Shown: positions 1-13,229 of the stretch, one piece after another
How the letters are laid out: each line of letters begins with the position of its first letter
Position numbering within the stretch: the stretch's first letter is position 1
NCBI GenBank assembly: GCA_050084985.1
Contig: JBITNC010000001.1
Coordinates: 99,014,001 to 99,078,000 of the forward strand
Direction of reading: 5' to 3'
DNA length: 64,000 nucleotides
Origin: Nageia nagi
Lineage: Eukaryota > Pinophyta
The notes under the pieces: model-generated
Told to the model about the DNA's origin: nothing
The model's database searches: none
The model's input: only the letters and a program-made list of their open reading frames with translations
Position numbers and translations under genes: made by a program

Positions 1-2
1 CT

Positions 3-2455
3 CAGGTATCATCTCTCGGTGGCTCTCATTATTATGTTACCTTTATTGATGATGCAACTAAAAAAACTTGGATTTATTGTATTAAGAATAAATCTTATGT
101 ATTTGATACTTTCAAGAAATGGAAAGCTTTGGTTGAGATTGAGATAGGAAAGAAATTGAAGTGTCTTAGATCAGATAATGGAGGTGAATATTGCAGCAAA
201 GAGTTTGATAGGTACTATTCAAAACATGGAATTCGTAGAGAGAAGATAGTTCCAAGAACACCACAAGAAAATGGTGTGTCAAAAAGGATGAACAGGACAA
301 TCATGGAGCGTGCAAGGTGCATGAGATTGCATGCAAGATTGCCTTTACAGTTTTGGGCAGAAGCTGTAGATACTACTGCTTATCTAATAAATAGAGGGCC
401 TTCAAGTTCTTTGGATGGTGGTGTTCCAGAGGAAGCATGGACAGGTAAAAAGGTAAACTACTCCTTTTTAAAGCCTTTTGTTTGTGAGCCCTTTGTCCAT
501 ATTGATAAAGAAAATAGAACAAAGCTTGAGGCAAAGTCAAAGAAATGTACTTTTATTGGATATGGTGTTAATGATTTTGGTTATCGCTTATATGATTACA
601 AATATCACAAAATCATTAGGAGCAGAGATGTAATATTCAATGAAAAGGTCTTGTATAAGAATCAATTGCAGGAAAAGAAATAAGAAAAAGAAAATAAGGA
701 ATATGCAGTTCTTAATGAAATCACTGGAAAAGTAAAGGTTCCTAAAAATAATAATAACCAACAACCATAATAGTAGCAACCACCACAACAGCAATAGGCA
801 CCCCAAACACCTGAAAGTGGTGTTAGAAGATCTACCAGGATAAGTAGACCCCCTGAACAATACTCTCCTTCATTATATTATTTATTGTTGACTGATTTTG
901 GTGAATCTGAATGTTATGAAGAAGCAATGCAGGTTGAAAGCAGGAAGAAGTGGGAGGTAGCCATGGAAGAAGAGATGGACTCCGTAATGCATAACCAGAA
1001 TTGGGACTTAGTCAGGTTGCCTGCAGGAAAAACTACACTAAAGAATAAATGGGTTTATAGGCTGAAGGAAGAAGATGGAGGAAAATAGAGGTACAAAGCT
1101 AGACTTGTGGTGAAGGGGTTTGCACAGAAGAAAGGTATTGATTTTGATGAAATATTTTCTCCTATTGTTAAAATGACTTCAATCAGAACTATTTTTAGTC
1201 TTGTAGCAGGTGAAGATTTGCATCTTGAGCAGTTAGATGTAAAGATAGCCTTTCTCCATGGGGATTTGGAGGAAGAGATATATATGCAACAGCCACAAGG
1301 ATATGAGGTGAAAGGGAAGGAGAAACTAGTGTGCAAATTGAAGAAGAGCTTGTATGGCTTAAAACAGGCTCCAAGGTAGTGGTATCTAAAATTTGACAAG
1401 TTTATGTCTGAACAAGGTTATACTAGATGCCACTCTAATCATTGTGTTTATTTGAAAAAGCAAAATGATGGTAGCTATATTATATTATTATTATATGTAG
1501 ATGACATGCTTGTTGTAGGGTCTAACATGCAAGAAATAAATGTGCTCAAAAGAAAATTGGCAAATTCATTTACAATGAAGGATTTGGGAGCTGCAAAACA
1601 AATCCTTGGTATGAGAATCACTAGAGATAGGAAAAATCACAAATTAACGTTGTCTCAGAATGAGTACATACAAAAGGTATTGAAAAGATTTAATATGCAC
1701 AATGTAAAACTAGTTAGTACACCTTTTGCTAGCCATTTCAAACTTAGTAAGGAAATGTGCCCAAAGACCCAAGAAGACATGGATTATATGTCTAAAGTTC
1801 CATATGCATCAGTAGTTGGAAGCTTAATGTATGCAATGGTCTACACAAGGCCTGATATTGCACATGCAATGGGAGTTGTAGCAGGTACATGAATAATATA
1901 GGAAAGGAACATTAGATGGCAGTGAAATGGATTCTCAAATATTTGAAAGGTACCACAAATCAAGCATTATGCTTTGGTGGTTCAAACATTTCCCTACAGG
2001 GATATGTTGATGTAGATATGGCAAGTGATAGAGATAACAAGAGGAGCACTATAGGATATGTATTTACTATTAGTGGAATAACTATCAGTTGGGTTTCAAA
2101 AATCCAAAGTGTTATTGCACTTTCAACAACAGAAGCAAAGTATGTTGCTGCTACAGAGGCTAGTAAAGAAATGATTTGGTTACAAAGGTTTATGAGCGAA
2201 TTGGGTAAGGAGCATGATATGGGGATGCTATACAGTGATAGCCAAAGTGCCATTCATCTTGTAAAGAACTCAACATTTCATTCTAGGACTAAACACATAT
2301 AGCTCAAGTACCATTTCATACGATCAGTGTTGGAAGATGGAGAGTTAAAGCTGGAAAAGATACATACTAGCCAGAATCCTACAGATATGCTAACAAAAGT
2401 TGTAACCAGGGAGAAACTAAGAATATGCTTAGTTTCAATTGGTCTTCAAGGATGA
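3..2455 (+). pseudogene. Ty1/copia element A: integrase, reverse transcriptase, RNase H (5' end outside window)
   Basis: Polyprotein fragment that would integrate and reverse-transcribe a copia RNA. Domains in order: integrase core (3-~560) with FIDD at 42-53 and SDNGGEY at 171-191; a Gln/Pro-rich linker (~690-830); reverse transcriptase (~930-1890) with LYVDDML (YVDD codons 1494-1505); RNase H (1916-2455) with the tail motif that usually precedes a copia polypurine tract. One frame runs 3-~1880, then a one-base shift near 1880-1886 leads into RNase H. Stops at 681, 768, 771, 774, 795, 1086, 1377 and 1913 sit where Gln or Trp codons are expected. The third catalytic acidic residue of integrase is Lys (282-284). 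This is certainly a copia pol; gag and protease lie left of the window. Confidence 0.95.
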
Positions 2456-2540
2456 TGATGAAGATGAGAAATAGCCAGGTCCAAAGAGGAGTCATTGTCC
2501 AACAAATGAAGTAGCGGTGGAGTTGCTACAATCATTCTCT

Positions 2541-2552
2541 AAGTGGGAGATT
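2541..2552 (+). promoter_or_regulatory. Polypurine tract of element A
   Basis: AAGTGGGAGATT is the standard plant copia plus-strand primer. It lies about 85 bases after the RNase H stop and directly before the LTR. Confidence 0.8.
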
Positions 2553-3033
2553 ATTGTGTGTGGGCATGATTACTTAGAGTTCTTTGTTTCAATCGAATGT
2601 ATACCCCAGGAAGTTTGTACACCCCTCCATGCAGGGGGGTTGTAGGGGGGATGTAAAATCATCTTGTAAAAGTATAGTAATTTCTAGTCAATCTGGGCAG
2701 TTCATTAGGCGAATGATCTGATGGTAGAACTTATGTTTAGTTTAGGGTTTTTGCCCTAGATGGCAACCCCTCTCTTTATATGAGGGCATTGTAGTAGATG
2801 TACGATGGTGAGCAGAAATAGAGACATGATACTATGAGAGAAAATAGAGGATATTATAGTGGATCTGCTGTAGGTTGTATTTCTTCATTTTGCTAGATAA
2901 TAGAAAGGAAGGACTGGCTATTTGGTGTGGACGTAGCCCAAACTGGGTGAACCACGTATATCTGTGTCTCTCTTGTTTATGTGTTTTTTGTGTTTATATT
3001 TTTTGCAATATTTTATGTGTTTCATTGCTCCAT
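2552..3033 (+). repeat. 3' LTR of element A (approximate right end)
   Basis: Begins at TATTGTGTGTGGGC or the TG at 2555, immediately after the polypurine tract. It contains a TATA-like TTTATATGAG near 2776 and a 3' part resembling other copia LTRs (GTGGACGTAG near 2927, ACCACGTA near 2951). The right end is placed where copia B sequence resumes on the other strand; the partner LTR is outside the window, so the end is uncertain by about 15 bases. Confidence 0.65.
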
Positions 3034-3039
3034 AATATA

Positions 3040-4720
3040 TAATTTTATAACATGAAATATTTGAGAGTAAGATCCTTCATTCCTAAAATGTACCTCAAGG
3101 TTTTTTAACAAGATTAAAGTGCTCAACATATAGATTTTGCATAAATTGTACCTTCAAATTTATTGAAAAGGTAATATCTAGCTTGGAGATAGTCAAATAC
3201 AATAGAATACTAATTAATTTCCTATAAGAAGTAACATCTACTAACTAAAAGTTAGATATAAGAGATAGAGTGATTCTAGGAGAGATTGGGATCATAACAG
3301 GTTAGCACTCCATTCCAAATTTTTGCAAAATGTTCAAGATATACTTGGATTGACTAAGATAAGTACAATCCTTTGTATTGGTACACTTGAATACCAATAT
3401 AGTAATGCAAAAGATAAATATTAGTCACTTCATAAGTTGCCTTAAGTTTGGATATGCACTCTTGGATGATTTTATCATTATTCCCAATGATTAGAAGATC
3501 ATCCATGTAAAGGAGAATCAATACTAATTCTTGTCTCTCATTGAGCACATATAGATCCAAGCTAAAGAAGCACTTGGATAATATAATATCCTAAAAATAA
3601 CTTGAAATATTCTTGTATCAAGCTCTAAGTCCTTGCTTTAGTCTATATAATGAATTCTTTAGCTTGCACACAAAGTATTCTTTTCCTTCCACAACAAACC
3701 TTTTTTGTTGACTCATGTATATTTTCACATCTAATTCACCATCAAAAAATATATTTTTTACATCAAGTTGAAAAAAAATTCAACCCTAAGCTTTTGAAAG
3801 AGCAAGGATTATTTTGATAGTGGGCATGTTTTTCACAAGAGCAAAGGTTTCCTCATAATCAACCCTATATTTCTAAGAAAAACCTTTGGCCACTAACCTT
3901 GCCCTATATTTCTCAATATCCCCAACTAAATTATACTCAAATTTATAAATATACTTATTTATAATCACATTTATCTCATTGGGATAAGGAACCAAGTCCT
4001 TAATTTCATTCTTGATAATCACCTCATACTCCACTTTCATGGCTTCCATCTAGCACTCATGCTTTAAAGCTTTCTTGTATGATTAGGTATAATTTTTGTT
4101 ATCAATTTTGGAAAATAAAAGTTTATTTAAGGTTATACTTCTTGTTATTTTCTATCTTAGAAATTTTTTCTCCCAAGGTGACTTATCTATGTTGATAACC
4201 AACCGGTTAGGTGCAACTAAAGAGTCATCTAGTTCATCAACATCCTCATTAGAAGCAAATTTCTCAAGAATTTCATTAAAATTTATATCCCTTGAGATGA
4301 ACACTTCTCTGTAGGATAAAGAGTAGATATTGTAGCCTCTATGCTAACTATTATAGCCTATAAAGATGAACTTTTTAGATCTCTTATCCAACTTATTTCT
4401 TTTATTAGGAACAATGTAGGAGAAGGTTCCACAACTGAACATCCTAAAGTGAGAAATGTTAGGTTTCTTTCTTTTCCATGCTTCAAAGTTAGTTTTACCT
4501 TCAATGAATTTTGTAGGGAACTTACTCAAGTTGTAAATTATAATACTCATAGCTTCACCCCATAATACACTAGGAAGATTTCCAAACATGCATCTAGTTA
4601 TCTCCATAATTATCCTATTTTTTTTTTAGTAACATCATTTTGTTGAGGAGTCTAAGGAATCATAAACTACCTTCCCATCATGTACTCATTATGATAGTCA
4701 TAAACTCATTTTTGTTATAC
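3040..4720 (-). pseudogene. Copia element B, 3' half: integrase C-terminus, reverse transcriptase, start of RNase H
   Basis: Read on the minus strand from 4720: the integrase end, with TPQQN near 4640-4660 and FEAWKRKKP near 4470-4500; a degraded linker; then RT with LYMDDLLIIG (YMDD codons 3509-3498) and GLYLSQSKYIL near 3360-3330. RNase H is cut at ~3040, where element A begins. The integrase is interrupted at 4725 by element C. Its missing N-terminal half continues at 18596, and the two halves join in frame across the C insertion. Many stops and frameshifts mark it as old and dead. Confidence 0.85.
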
Positions 4721-4725
4721 TCACT

Positions 4726-6990
4726 TATTAATATATGATGTAGTCAATTTTTCAATAATGCACATAAGTCACAATAACAAAGGTGATTAAGATTTTCCTA
4801 ACAAAGGTGAATAAGATTTTCAATGGTAAACAAAGGTGATAATGTTCATATTATCAAGTCATAGTTAGCTACCATTTTGTTACTAGGTGGGAGTTGTTTG
4901 TACTAAGTAATATGAGTCATATATAGGACATATGTGTAAGTCATAGGTTGAAGAGTGTCCATTTTGTAAATTAGCTAAGTCATTTTTAGGATTTTTTCTG
5001 AGTCATTTTGGGTATTATAGTCTATATAAGTTAGTTTAAATCTTAATTTTGGGTATTATAGTCATGTTTAGGACCATTCTTGAGTCCAATTACTTATGTT
5101 TAGATTTGTATAATCTGGGAGTTATTTGTAGGCCTTATTGAACATAATAGATAGATTAAATCAAGTTTGGTTCTTATTATGAGTTAAACTACTTGTGTTT
5201 TAGTCTAGTATAGTTTGGGTGTTATTTCTGGGCCTTATATATAATTGTTAGTTTAATATGAGTATTGTAGTAGGCATTATCAAGTAAAATAGGGCTCATG
5301 AAAATCTAGTGATGACATCATACTTTTTAGAAGAAATCAATGGGCATTAGATAGCTTCATTAGCAGGCTCTAAGTGGATTAATCAATTGGTGGTTTTTAT
5401 AGGACTTCGATGATGGGATATGTTCATAACTCTATATTCAAAAAACCTCACTAGTTTTAAGTGATGAATTCATATTTTTTAAAAGAAATCAACAAGCATT
5501 AGTTATCTTCATCAACGAGCTCTAGATGGCTTAGTCAATGGGTGGTTCTAATAGGAATTCATGACAAGATTTGTTCATAACTCTATATTCAACAAACCCT
5601 ACAAGTTTTGAGTGATGATGTCATATTTTTAAGGAGAAATCAATGGATGATAAATTCCATAAGCATCTCAAGTTTTAGTAATACCCTTCAAGGTGTAATA
5701 AGAATCACTAGGCAAAAATAAAGATTGTAAAAGTATATTGAAGAAAACTCATCAATTTTGAGTGATGATGTCATATTTTTCAAGAAAAATCAATGGGTGA
5801 TAAGTTTATAAACATAAAAAGTTTCAATAATACTCATTAAAGATAAATAAATACTATAAGAGGAGGTGAACACCTGGGTCCACTTAATCAAGGATGTATG
5901 ACCCTTAGGAATTTGCTAATGTGTTGATTGCAACTCATTTTCATGTGGTAGCATTAGTTCACTCTCAAGTTTGAATGGATATAACTTTGTTCACCCTAAA
6001 ATGTAGGAATAATTATAAATCTCAATGTAAAATAGAAGTCTTTATTGCATTTCAAGATGTGTATCAAATGTTATGAACATTTTTATGAGTGGGATTCTAA
6101 TTTTGTTCCATATCTTTGTAATTGAATATGTAGAGATTGTTTTAATGGATAATCCTTGATGAATAGTTATGTTTTGGTATGTGTAATTGCTCCTATTGTG
6201 GCGTAGCATGGGAAGGAATAAAAATGAGTTGAATGTAGTGAATATTGTGGATAGAGAGTAGAGAGGAAGATAGAAAAGCTTGAATATTTTCTGACAACCA
6301 TATGAATGCAACTGAGAGTATATAGTTTTTGAGTGGAGAATAGAATGTCTATGATATCATGAAGTAGCAATGTGATAATGTGAAGATATGTATAAATCTT
6401 GTAGCTATAATAAACATTAAAAAATATTTGAGTTTCATGGTGTTGAGGTTAGAGTGAATAAGCAAACTACCATTGATAAATAAACTACAACATATTGGCA
6501 ACAAGGGAAGAACAATGACTATGAGGACTAATTATATATTTCTTGCAAAGGTAGTCAGGTGATGAATCTAATACACTAAAGATCAGTGAAGGATATATGA
6601 ATAGAGAAGGCATTTTTATGTCAAATTTTTAATTAAGATTTGAAGTTCAAGTTGGTGTTCCTTAGAGTTGATGCTATAGAACTTAGGGGTTAGTGCTCCT
6701 TTTAGTTGTAGCTAATAAAGAATAGGGGTTTGTGCTTCTTCTAGTTAGTGCTAATAAAATGAGTGTAAAGTTGGTGCTTTACAATGGCTATATTTGGACC
6801 ATGATCCAAGAAGTCTTATTTGGGTATGTAGTTAGAATTGTGAACCTTGTTATATCATGTATTGTGTGATGTTTCCTTAGTGTACTTATTTTATATTGGT
6901 TTTAATTTTATATTGAGTACTCCAGGTTTGAAGTTATAAATTTTACAACACTAATTCACCCCCCCTCTTAGTGTCATTATGTGACTAACA
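4726..6990 (+). repeat. 5' LTR of element C
   Basis: About 2,265 bases. It matches the two pieces of the 3' LTR (10328-12073 and 17808-18590) along its length, with a roughly 260-300 base segment missing near 4800-4860 compared with 10390-10730. A TATA-like CTATATAAG occurs at 5022-5030 and again at 10912-10920. A 150-base periodic array lies at 5309-5800. It is unusually long for a copia LTR. ORF-like stretches at 6042-6370 look incidental. Confidence 0.85.
5309..5800. promoter_or_regulatory. ~150-bp repeat array with palindromic cores in the C LTR
   Basis: Four units spaced about 150 bases apart each start GTGATG and carry a palindromic or near-palindromic core: TGACATCA (5313), TGAATTCA (5465), TGATGTCA (5616) and TGATGTCA (5766). 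The 3' LTR has three such units (11202, 11353, 11502). TGACATCA and TGATGTCA are the two single CpG-decay products of TGACGTCA, a plant bZIP site. An enhancer role is inferred. Confidence 0.5.
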
Positions 6991-6992
6991 AT

Positions 6993-7005
6993 TGGTATTA
7001 GAGCC
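6993..7005 (+). promoter_or_regulatory. Primer-binding site of element C
   Basis: TGGTATTAGAGCC lies two bases after the 5' LTR. It matches the usual plant copia TGGTATCAGAGCC, complementary to initiator-Met tRNA, with one C-to-T change. Confidence 0.85.
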
Positions 7006-7130
7006 AGATCCTTGAAAGATAAGCCTTACTAGCTTAGGGAGATCTTGGACTAGTCATAATGGGAAGAAGAAAAGGATAAAATAAATCCCATCAGTCAACT
7101 AAGGTACAACCTTAAGATTCTATAGAAGAA

Positions 7131-8450
7131 GTGTTAACCATGGCTCCAAAGGTGAAAGAAGACATAGAAATAAAAGGAGACTCAAGTGAGGTATTTGCCT
7201 TAGAAGAGAAAGATAGGAATTCTAAAATCTCAAAAAAGTTTAAAGATGAAGAGATAAAAGTTGTAGTTGGCCTTGAAGCAGATCTCATAACTTCCCTTAA
7301 ATTCTTTGATGATAAAATAAGGAGGAATAGGTGATTTTCCAAAATGTTGAATGGATATGGAGATCATCTTGAAGATCTATGTATACAACTTCAATAGGCT
7401 AAGAAGACAGAAACTTGTATTAGTGGTAAAACTTACAACAAATATGATGAAGAGCTTTCCATATTGAAGATACAATTATAAGAAACCCCAAAAAAGAATA
7501 ACATGCTAATATTAAGTGTGGAATAATGGAATAGGCATGAAGACACAACAAACAAAGTTATCAAGTATATAAAGCTGCAAGTGGAAGAAGCTAGAAGAAT
7601 TGAAGATGCTTTGAATTGAATGACTATGGAGAAAGATGTTGATCATTACAAACTTAATAAGAGGTTGTTTCATTATAGAAACAATTAGAATAAGCAAATG
7701 AGAAACTATCCACCAACCTCAAGTTTGAGAAAAGCACTGGGATTCTAGATGATATGTTAAGTTAACAAAGAGATCCAAGGCTTAAGTTTGGTCTTGGATA
7801 TGATGCTAAGCAGCCCTCATCCTCTAAAGCTATAGAAAACAAGACTTCCAATGCTATGGAAGTAAAGAAAAATGAGCATGTAGCTTATTCATCAAAGGTA
7901 CTCAAAAAATATAAGGAAGCTAAGCTCAAAAGAACTCATAATCAATTGAATCATAAAATACTAAATAATAAGAAGAGAAGATATCAAGGAGAAACTCATT
8001 AATACAATCAATCAAGATGGAAAAAAGAAAAAAAAAGTTATCAAATAAGATCTACAACAACTCAAAATAAAAAAAAAAGGTTTTATCCACCTCATCCTAT
8101 TTGTGATAATGCATTTTACGGTTATTATTTCAAATGTAATCAATATGGTCATAAGGCAACTAGATGTAAGTTAAGTGTCATGAATAGAAATTTAGTCAGA
8201 CAAAGATCATTTAAGTATATGCCAAATGTTAATGTCAAATGCTTTAGGTTTCACCAATATGGTCATAGAAAAGCTAATTTCATATAAAATATTAGACCAA
8301 GTAGAGGTTTATATGCCTCTCAAATTGAACAAGATGTACAATGTTTTAATTGCAATGCTTATGGGCATATGGAAAGATTTTGTATAAACACATTTGTATA
8401 TGATGGATGGTAGACTAATAAATTTAATCAACCACAAAGAAGGTAACAAA
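7131..8450 (+). pseudogene. gag of element C (capsid/nucleocapsid)
   Basis: Would encode the structural protein packaging the element RNA. A possible start is ATG at 7131 or 7140 (MAPKVKED). The charged N-terminus is followed, near 7730-7810, by a stretch ending KFGLGYD, a form of the conserved tail of plant copia gag. Up to three zinc knuckles follow at about 8095-8390. The third is intact (C-x2-C-x4-H-x4-C, within VQCFNCNAYGHMERFC); the first two have lost cysteines. Stops interrupt the frame at about 7332 and several later points, mostly in place of Gln or Trp. No pol frame follows. Confidence 0.7.
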
Positions 8451-10311
8451 GATAAAGAAAAAAACTACTATTAGCATCAAGGAATGAAGACTAATCAATC
8501 TTTAAGAATGAAGAGAAGACAATTTCCAAAGAGAAATGGTCGGAATGCTAAAGAAGATAAAATTGATGGCAGATCCATACCCAAACATAGGAAGGTCTAG
8601 AGAAGGAAAGTTAGGTGGGAAACATGTATCATTGGCAAGCTAAGCAAGTCTAAACAAGAGTTGGAAGTGGTCACACTTCCACACCATTAAAAGGGTAAAG
8701 AGTAGCACATCCTTAGGGAGAGCAGTTCCAAGGTACATCTCAATGCTCTTATTTTAGCAAATATTCAATTAATAGTTACCTAAGTATAGTGTGAAAGTAG
8801 TAAGGGTTGAAATCACAAAATGAATAGAATAAATATTATATATCATATGGTCATTTGGTACAAGTGGGTGTTGCTATAGTTGAAGTATATTATTTTTGAA
8901 GCTTTTTACTATCAATTGATACTAGGCTATGAATATGAAGTGAGTTTTACAAAGAGATAGTACAATAACAATGAAGAGTGAAATATTGTGCAAGGAGTCT
9001 CATTTATAAGTTGCAAGGAAGTGGAGCTGATATAGTAAAAGTGGACTTGAATATTAGATATAAAATATTTGAAGCATTTACAACATTCAAGCGTAGAGCA
9101 TCGATGGAAGCACATTTGTAAGGGGAGTAAACACTTGCTAATTAAATGTTCCTATTTACTTGGTTCTTGATTGTTATTTGAATATGAAATTCAGTGTAGT
9201 TATCTCAAAGTAGGATTCTTACTAGTTGGTATTGTACAAAAGTTATCATTGATAATTACTAAAGAAGGTTGTAAATTGTCACCTGATATTGCTCCTAAAA
9301 ATGAGATTCCATATAGTGTTATAATTCCCATATTATCACGTATTGATAAGTTAATGGAATAAGAATGATTATTTCATCCTAAACATCCAAGATTGGATGT
9401 TCAATCTTACTATGATAGGTTTATTTATTCATATCTCTCAGTTACATTGTTCAAAAATGGTGCTTTAAGAGGAAGTAAATTGGCTACCCATTGGAAGACT
9501 ATTGTAGGTTTTGAGATTACATTGTGATTGGATGCTTAGATTGAAGTATCATTACTGAATATCACTTTTTATTTTTATGTGTCATTTTTTTGTGATGTTA
9601 TGGATATGAGTTTCATATGTTGCTACTAAAATGGTTGAGGTTGACATGTTATGCTACAGAGATATCATGAGATATTGCTTGATGGTAAAGTTGGAGTGAT
9701 GGTGTGAGTTATACGTTAGTGTTGCTTTTAATATTTTTGATATTATTGATACTCATTATGTTGTTCATGAACTAGAGTGGTCTTGAAGTGGAAGGACACT
9801 ACTTATTTAGTCTAGAAAAGTTGAATGTTAAGGTGTATGGAGAAAGAAAATGCTATAATAACAAAATCATGATGTAGAGATCTTTGGATGCACATTCTTA
9901 GGTTAGTGAACTCTTCTAAGTTCTATGCTTCTATTTATATTAAATATTTTGTTAAATTAACTACTTGAGAATTATGTTTATAGACATAGGAGGAGCTATT
10001 ATAGAATAAATTTGTGTACAAGAAGAGCTAGAAGGGAAACCTATGTCATTATTGACAAAGGGAGAGAATATTGAGTAAAATAACATTATTATATGCAACC
10101 ATTGATAAAGAATGAAGAAGTGTTTGTGGTGATCTGGTGATATATATATTTTCCTTAGAAGAGTAAAGAGATAGAAGTCTCTATCTTTGTGTTACAATTA
10201 TAGTTCATGTGTTCTTGAATTCTAACTATAACAGAATCTTACACCTGTCATTGTTGACAAAAAGTGGGATAGAGACTACATAGTTTGGTACTATCTTATT
10301 TTTGAAAACAA
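8451..10311 (+). other. Non-coding interior of element C
   Basis: About 1.9 kb between the last zinc knuckle and the polypurine tract. Searched for copia protease (DSGA), integrase (HHCC, DDE) and RT (YVDD) motifs in all frames; none seen. Short frames such as 9171-9362 have no recognisable motif. Confidence 0.6.
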
Positions 10312-10312
10312 T

Positions 10313-10327
10313 GCCAAAGGGGGAAAT
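10313..10327 (+). promoter_or_regulatory. Polypurine tract of element C
   Basis: GCCAAAGGGGGAAAT sits immediately before the 3' LTR TGTTAATATATG; this is the classical plant copia context. Confidence 0.85.
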
Positions 10328-12073
10328 TGTTAATATATGATGTTGTCATTATTGTCAATAATGCACATAAGTCATAATGAAAAAGGTGAACAAGATTGTT
10401 AGTGGTGAATTATAGTTAGAGCAAGGAAGAGCATAAGTGGAGGAGCATTCTATCTTACTAATAACCTAGTTGCATGGCATAATAAGAAGAATGAATATCA
10501 TTATTTTCATAGAGAATAGTAGAAGAATGAATATTAGCTAGAGATTTAGAGTCAATATGGGTTGTACTATGGATTTTGGAGCAATCAATCCAGGCCCTAT
10601 TGAGAGTCACACTCTTGTGGATTTTGGAGCTATCATTTTGGGCCACATTGAGAGTAAAGATGTCCATGTTTTTATATCTTATAGTATGGATCTTATTTTT
10701 GGGTATTATAGTATATAAGTAATTTCTAGGTCATGTTCATATTATTGGGTCATAATCAACCACCATTTTGTTATTACATAGGAGTTGTTTGTACTAAGTC
10801 ATATGAGTCATGTTTGAGACATATGTGTAAGTCATAGGCTGAAGAGTATCCATTTTGTAAATTAGCTAAGTTATTTCTAGGACTTTTTGAGTCATTCTAG
10901 GTATTGTAGTCTATATAAGTTACTCTTGATCTTAATTCTAGGTATTGTATTCATATCAAGGCCTCACCTCAAGTCCAGTTACTTATGTTTTAGTTTGTAT
11001 AATTTAGGAGTTATTTTTGGGCCCTATTGAATATAATAGATAAATTAAATCAATTTTAGGTCTTGTTGTCAGTAAAAATAATTATGTTTAATTCTAGCAT
11101 AGTCTAGGTGTTACTTCTGAGCCTTGTATTTAAGTGTTAGTTTATGTTGAGTATTGTAGCAAACATTGTCAAGTGAAATAGGGTCCATGAAAATCTAGTG
11201 ATGAATTCATACTTTTTGATAGAAATCAATGGGCATTAGGTAGCTTCATCAATGGGATTTAGGTGTCTTAGTCAGCAGGTGGTTCTAATAGAGCTTGATG
11301 ATGGGAGATGTTTAGAACTCTATAGTCAAAAAACCATGCTAGTTTTGAGTGATGACATCATATTTTTAGGAGAAATTGATGGGGATAAGCTCCACAAGCA
11401 TATTAGGTTTCAATAATACCTAAAGAGGTGTAACAAGACCCATTAAGGAAAAAGTAAAGACTATAAGAGTATATTTAGCAAACCCTACCAATTTTGAGTA
11501 ATGACATCATATTTTTTAGGAGAAATTAGTGGGTGATAAGTTCCATAAGCATATTAGGTTTCAATAATACCCATCAGATGTAACAAGACCTGCTAAGAAA
11601 AATAAAGACTATAAGAGGAGGTGAAAACTTGGGTCCACTCAATCAAGGGTGTATGACCCTTGAGAATTTACCAATATGTTGACTATAACTCATTTCCATG
11701 TGACAATAGTAGTTCACTCCCAAGTTTGAATAGATACATCTTCCTTCACCTTATAGTATTCAACACCAAAACTCCAAATAAGAGCAATTAATGATTGTAG
11801 ATAATAGTTACAAGAATAATTACCTCTTAAATGTAGGAATAGTTATAGATCTCAATGGAAAATTAGTGAATTCTTTATTGCATTTTAGGATGTGTATCAA
11901 ATATTATGAATATTTTTATGAGTGGGATTCTACTTTTATTTCGTATCCTTGTAATTGAATGTGTAAAGGTTTTTGTTACATATGATCCTTGACAGATAGT
12001 TGTGTTTTGTTGTGTGTAGCTCCTCCTATTGTGGTGTAGCATGGGAAGGAATAAAAATGAGTTGAATGTAATG
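10328..12073 (+). repeat. 3' LTR of element C, left part
   Basis: Aligns with 4726-~6239 of the 5' LTR, including the palindromic unit array at 11200-11610. It carries an extra ~300 bases near 10400-10730 that are absent from the 5' copy. It is broken at TAATG (12069-12073), the left target duplication of element D. Confidence 0.85.
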
Positions 12074-12667
12074 CATAGACCCAAAATAATGCATAAATAA
12101 CAAAAATGATGCATTATTTATCTATAATTATTATCATATATATCAAAAATATGGCAATAACAGATAATGGATATATATGTACCTTAATTAAATCACATGC
12201 TTAACTTATTAAGAATGTTATCCATAAAATTTGAGCATATATTCATTCATGCACATGTTGTTAGTCACCCAAATGAGCTATGTTGTTAATGGTCTAGAGT
12301 AAGTAATAATATAGATGCAATAAAGATTCATCAAATCATGAACATAAGATATATTTTAGAAATAATATTGGTGCATAACATAGTGATATAACATTTTCTA
12401 GAATCTCTCTTGGAACCTCATCCTTCATTCTATCCTATGAACCTTTTAGAGTGTGTTTGGTGTCTTTATATAGCAACATCCCTCAATTTTGGGATTATTG
12501 CCCTTTACATGACTTTGGCCCTTTTGAACCCTTATACATAGTACAAGGGTTCATTACATAAATGACATAGGTTTGGGTATTATTTAAACCCCTTATTTAC
12601 ATTACATATTATTGATGCTCTAAAATGAATTATTTAATAAATAATAATTCAATTGTATGCATCTACA
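12074..12667 (-). repeat. 3' LTR of element D
   Basis: Direct repeat of 17205-17807. In element orientation it starts TGTAGATGC, preceded by a purine tract AAAGAGGGGTAAAA (12681-12668). The other terminus is degraded (CATAG for TGGAG on the plus strand). Confidence 0.8.
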
Positions 12668-13229
12668 TTTTACCCCTCTTTGGAGGTGTGATTGAAGCAA
12701 TGAAATTACATGTTTAAAGAAGAAGTACAAAAGAAATTTTTTTGAGAACTTTGAACTCTTATTTGCACTATCATTTGTTGTAGATGATGAAAACAAGGGT
12801 CCCTTGCTACCCCCTTTTGTATTAGATGCCCCAAGAAAGGTTCTTGAATGGTGCAACCAAGGAAAAATATGAAGTGTGTCTCTCCAAGAATGGTGCTACT
12901 TGTCTTTTGAAAATGAGTCTACTATAAGGTAGCTATAGGGTTGCACATCCAATGCTAGAGATGGAAGATATAGTTTTGCCTCTTGTTCTATTTAAATCAT
13001 GAATGTGTCCATTTTGTTGTGTCTGATACTTGGGAAACTATTACACTTATATTCATTCCTTGAAATATAAGAAATATACTTTTTCTAATATGGAATGCCA
13101 ATAAGATGCACATCATGGGTAGCGTAGAAATAGTCAATATACTAATAACAATGCTAGATGATTGATTTCTTCTTCTATTCTTTAGGTTATAAAAGATTAC
13201 AAGAAAGCATTAGCAATAAAAATAGTATG

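Noticed and set aside
588-860. 90-residue minus-strand frame opposite the element A linker
   Set aside because: Low-complexity shadow of the Gln/Pro linker; the plus strand is the copia frame.
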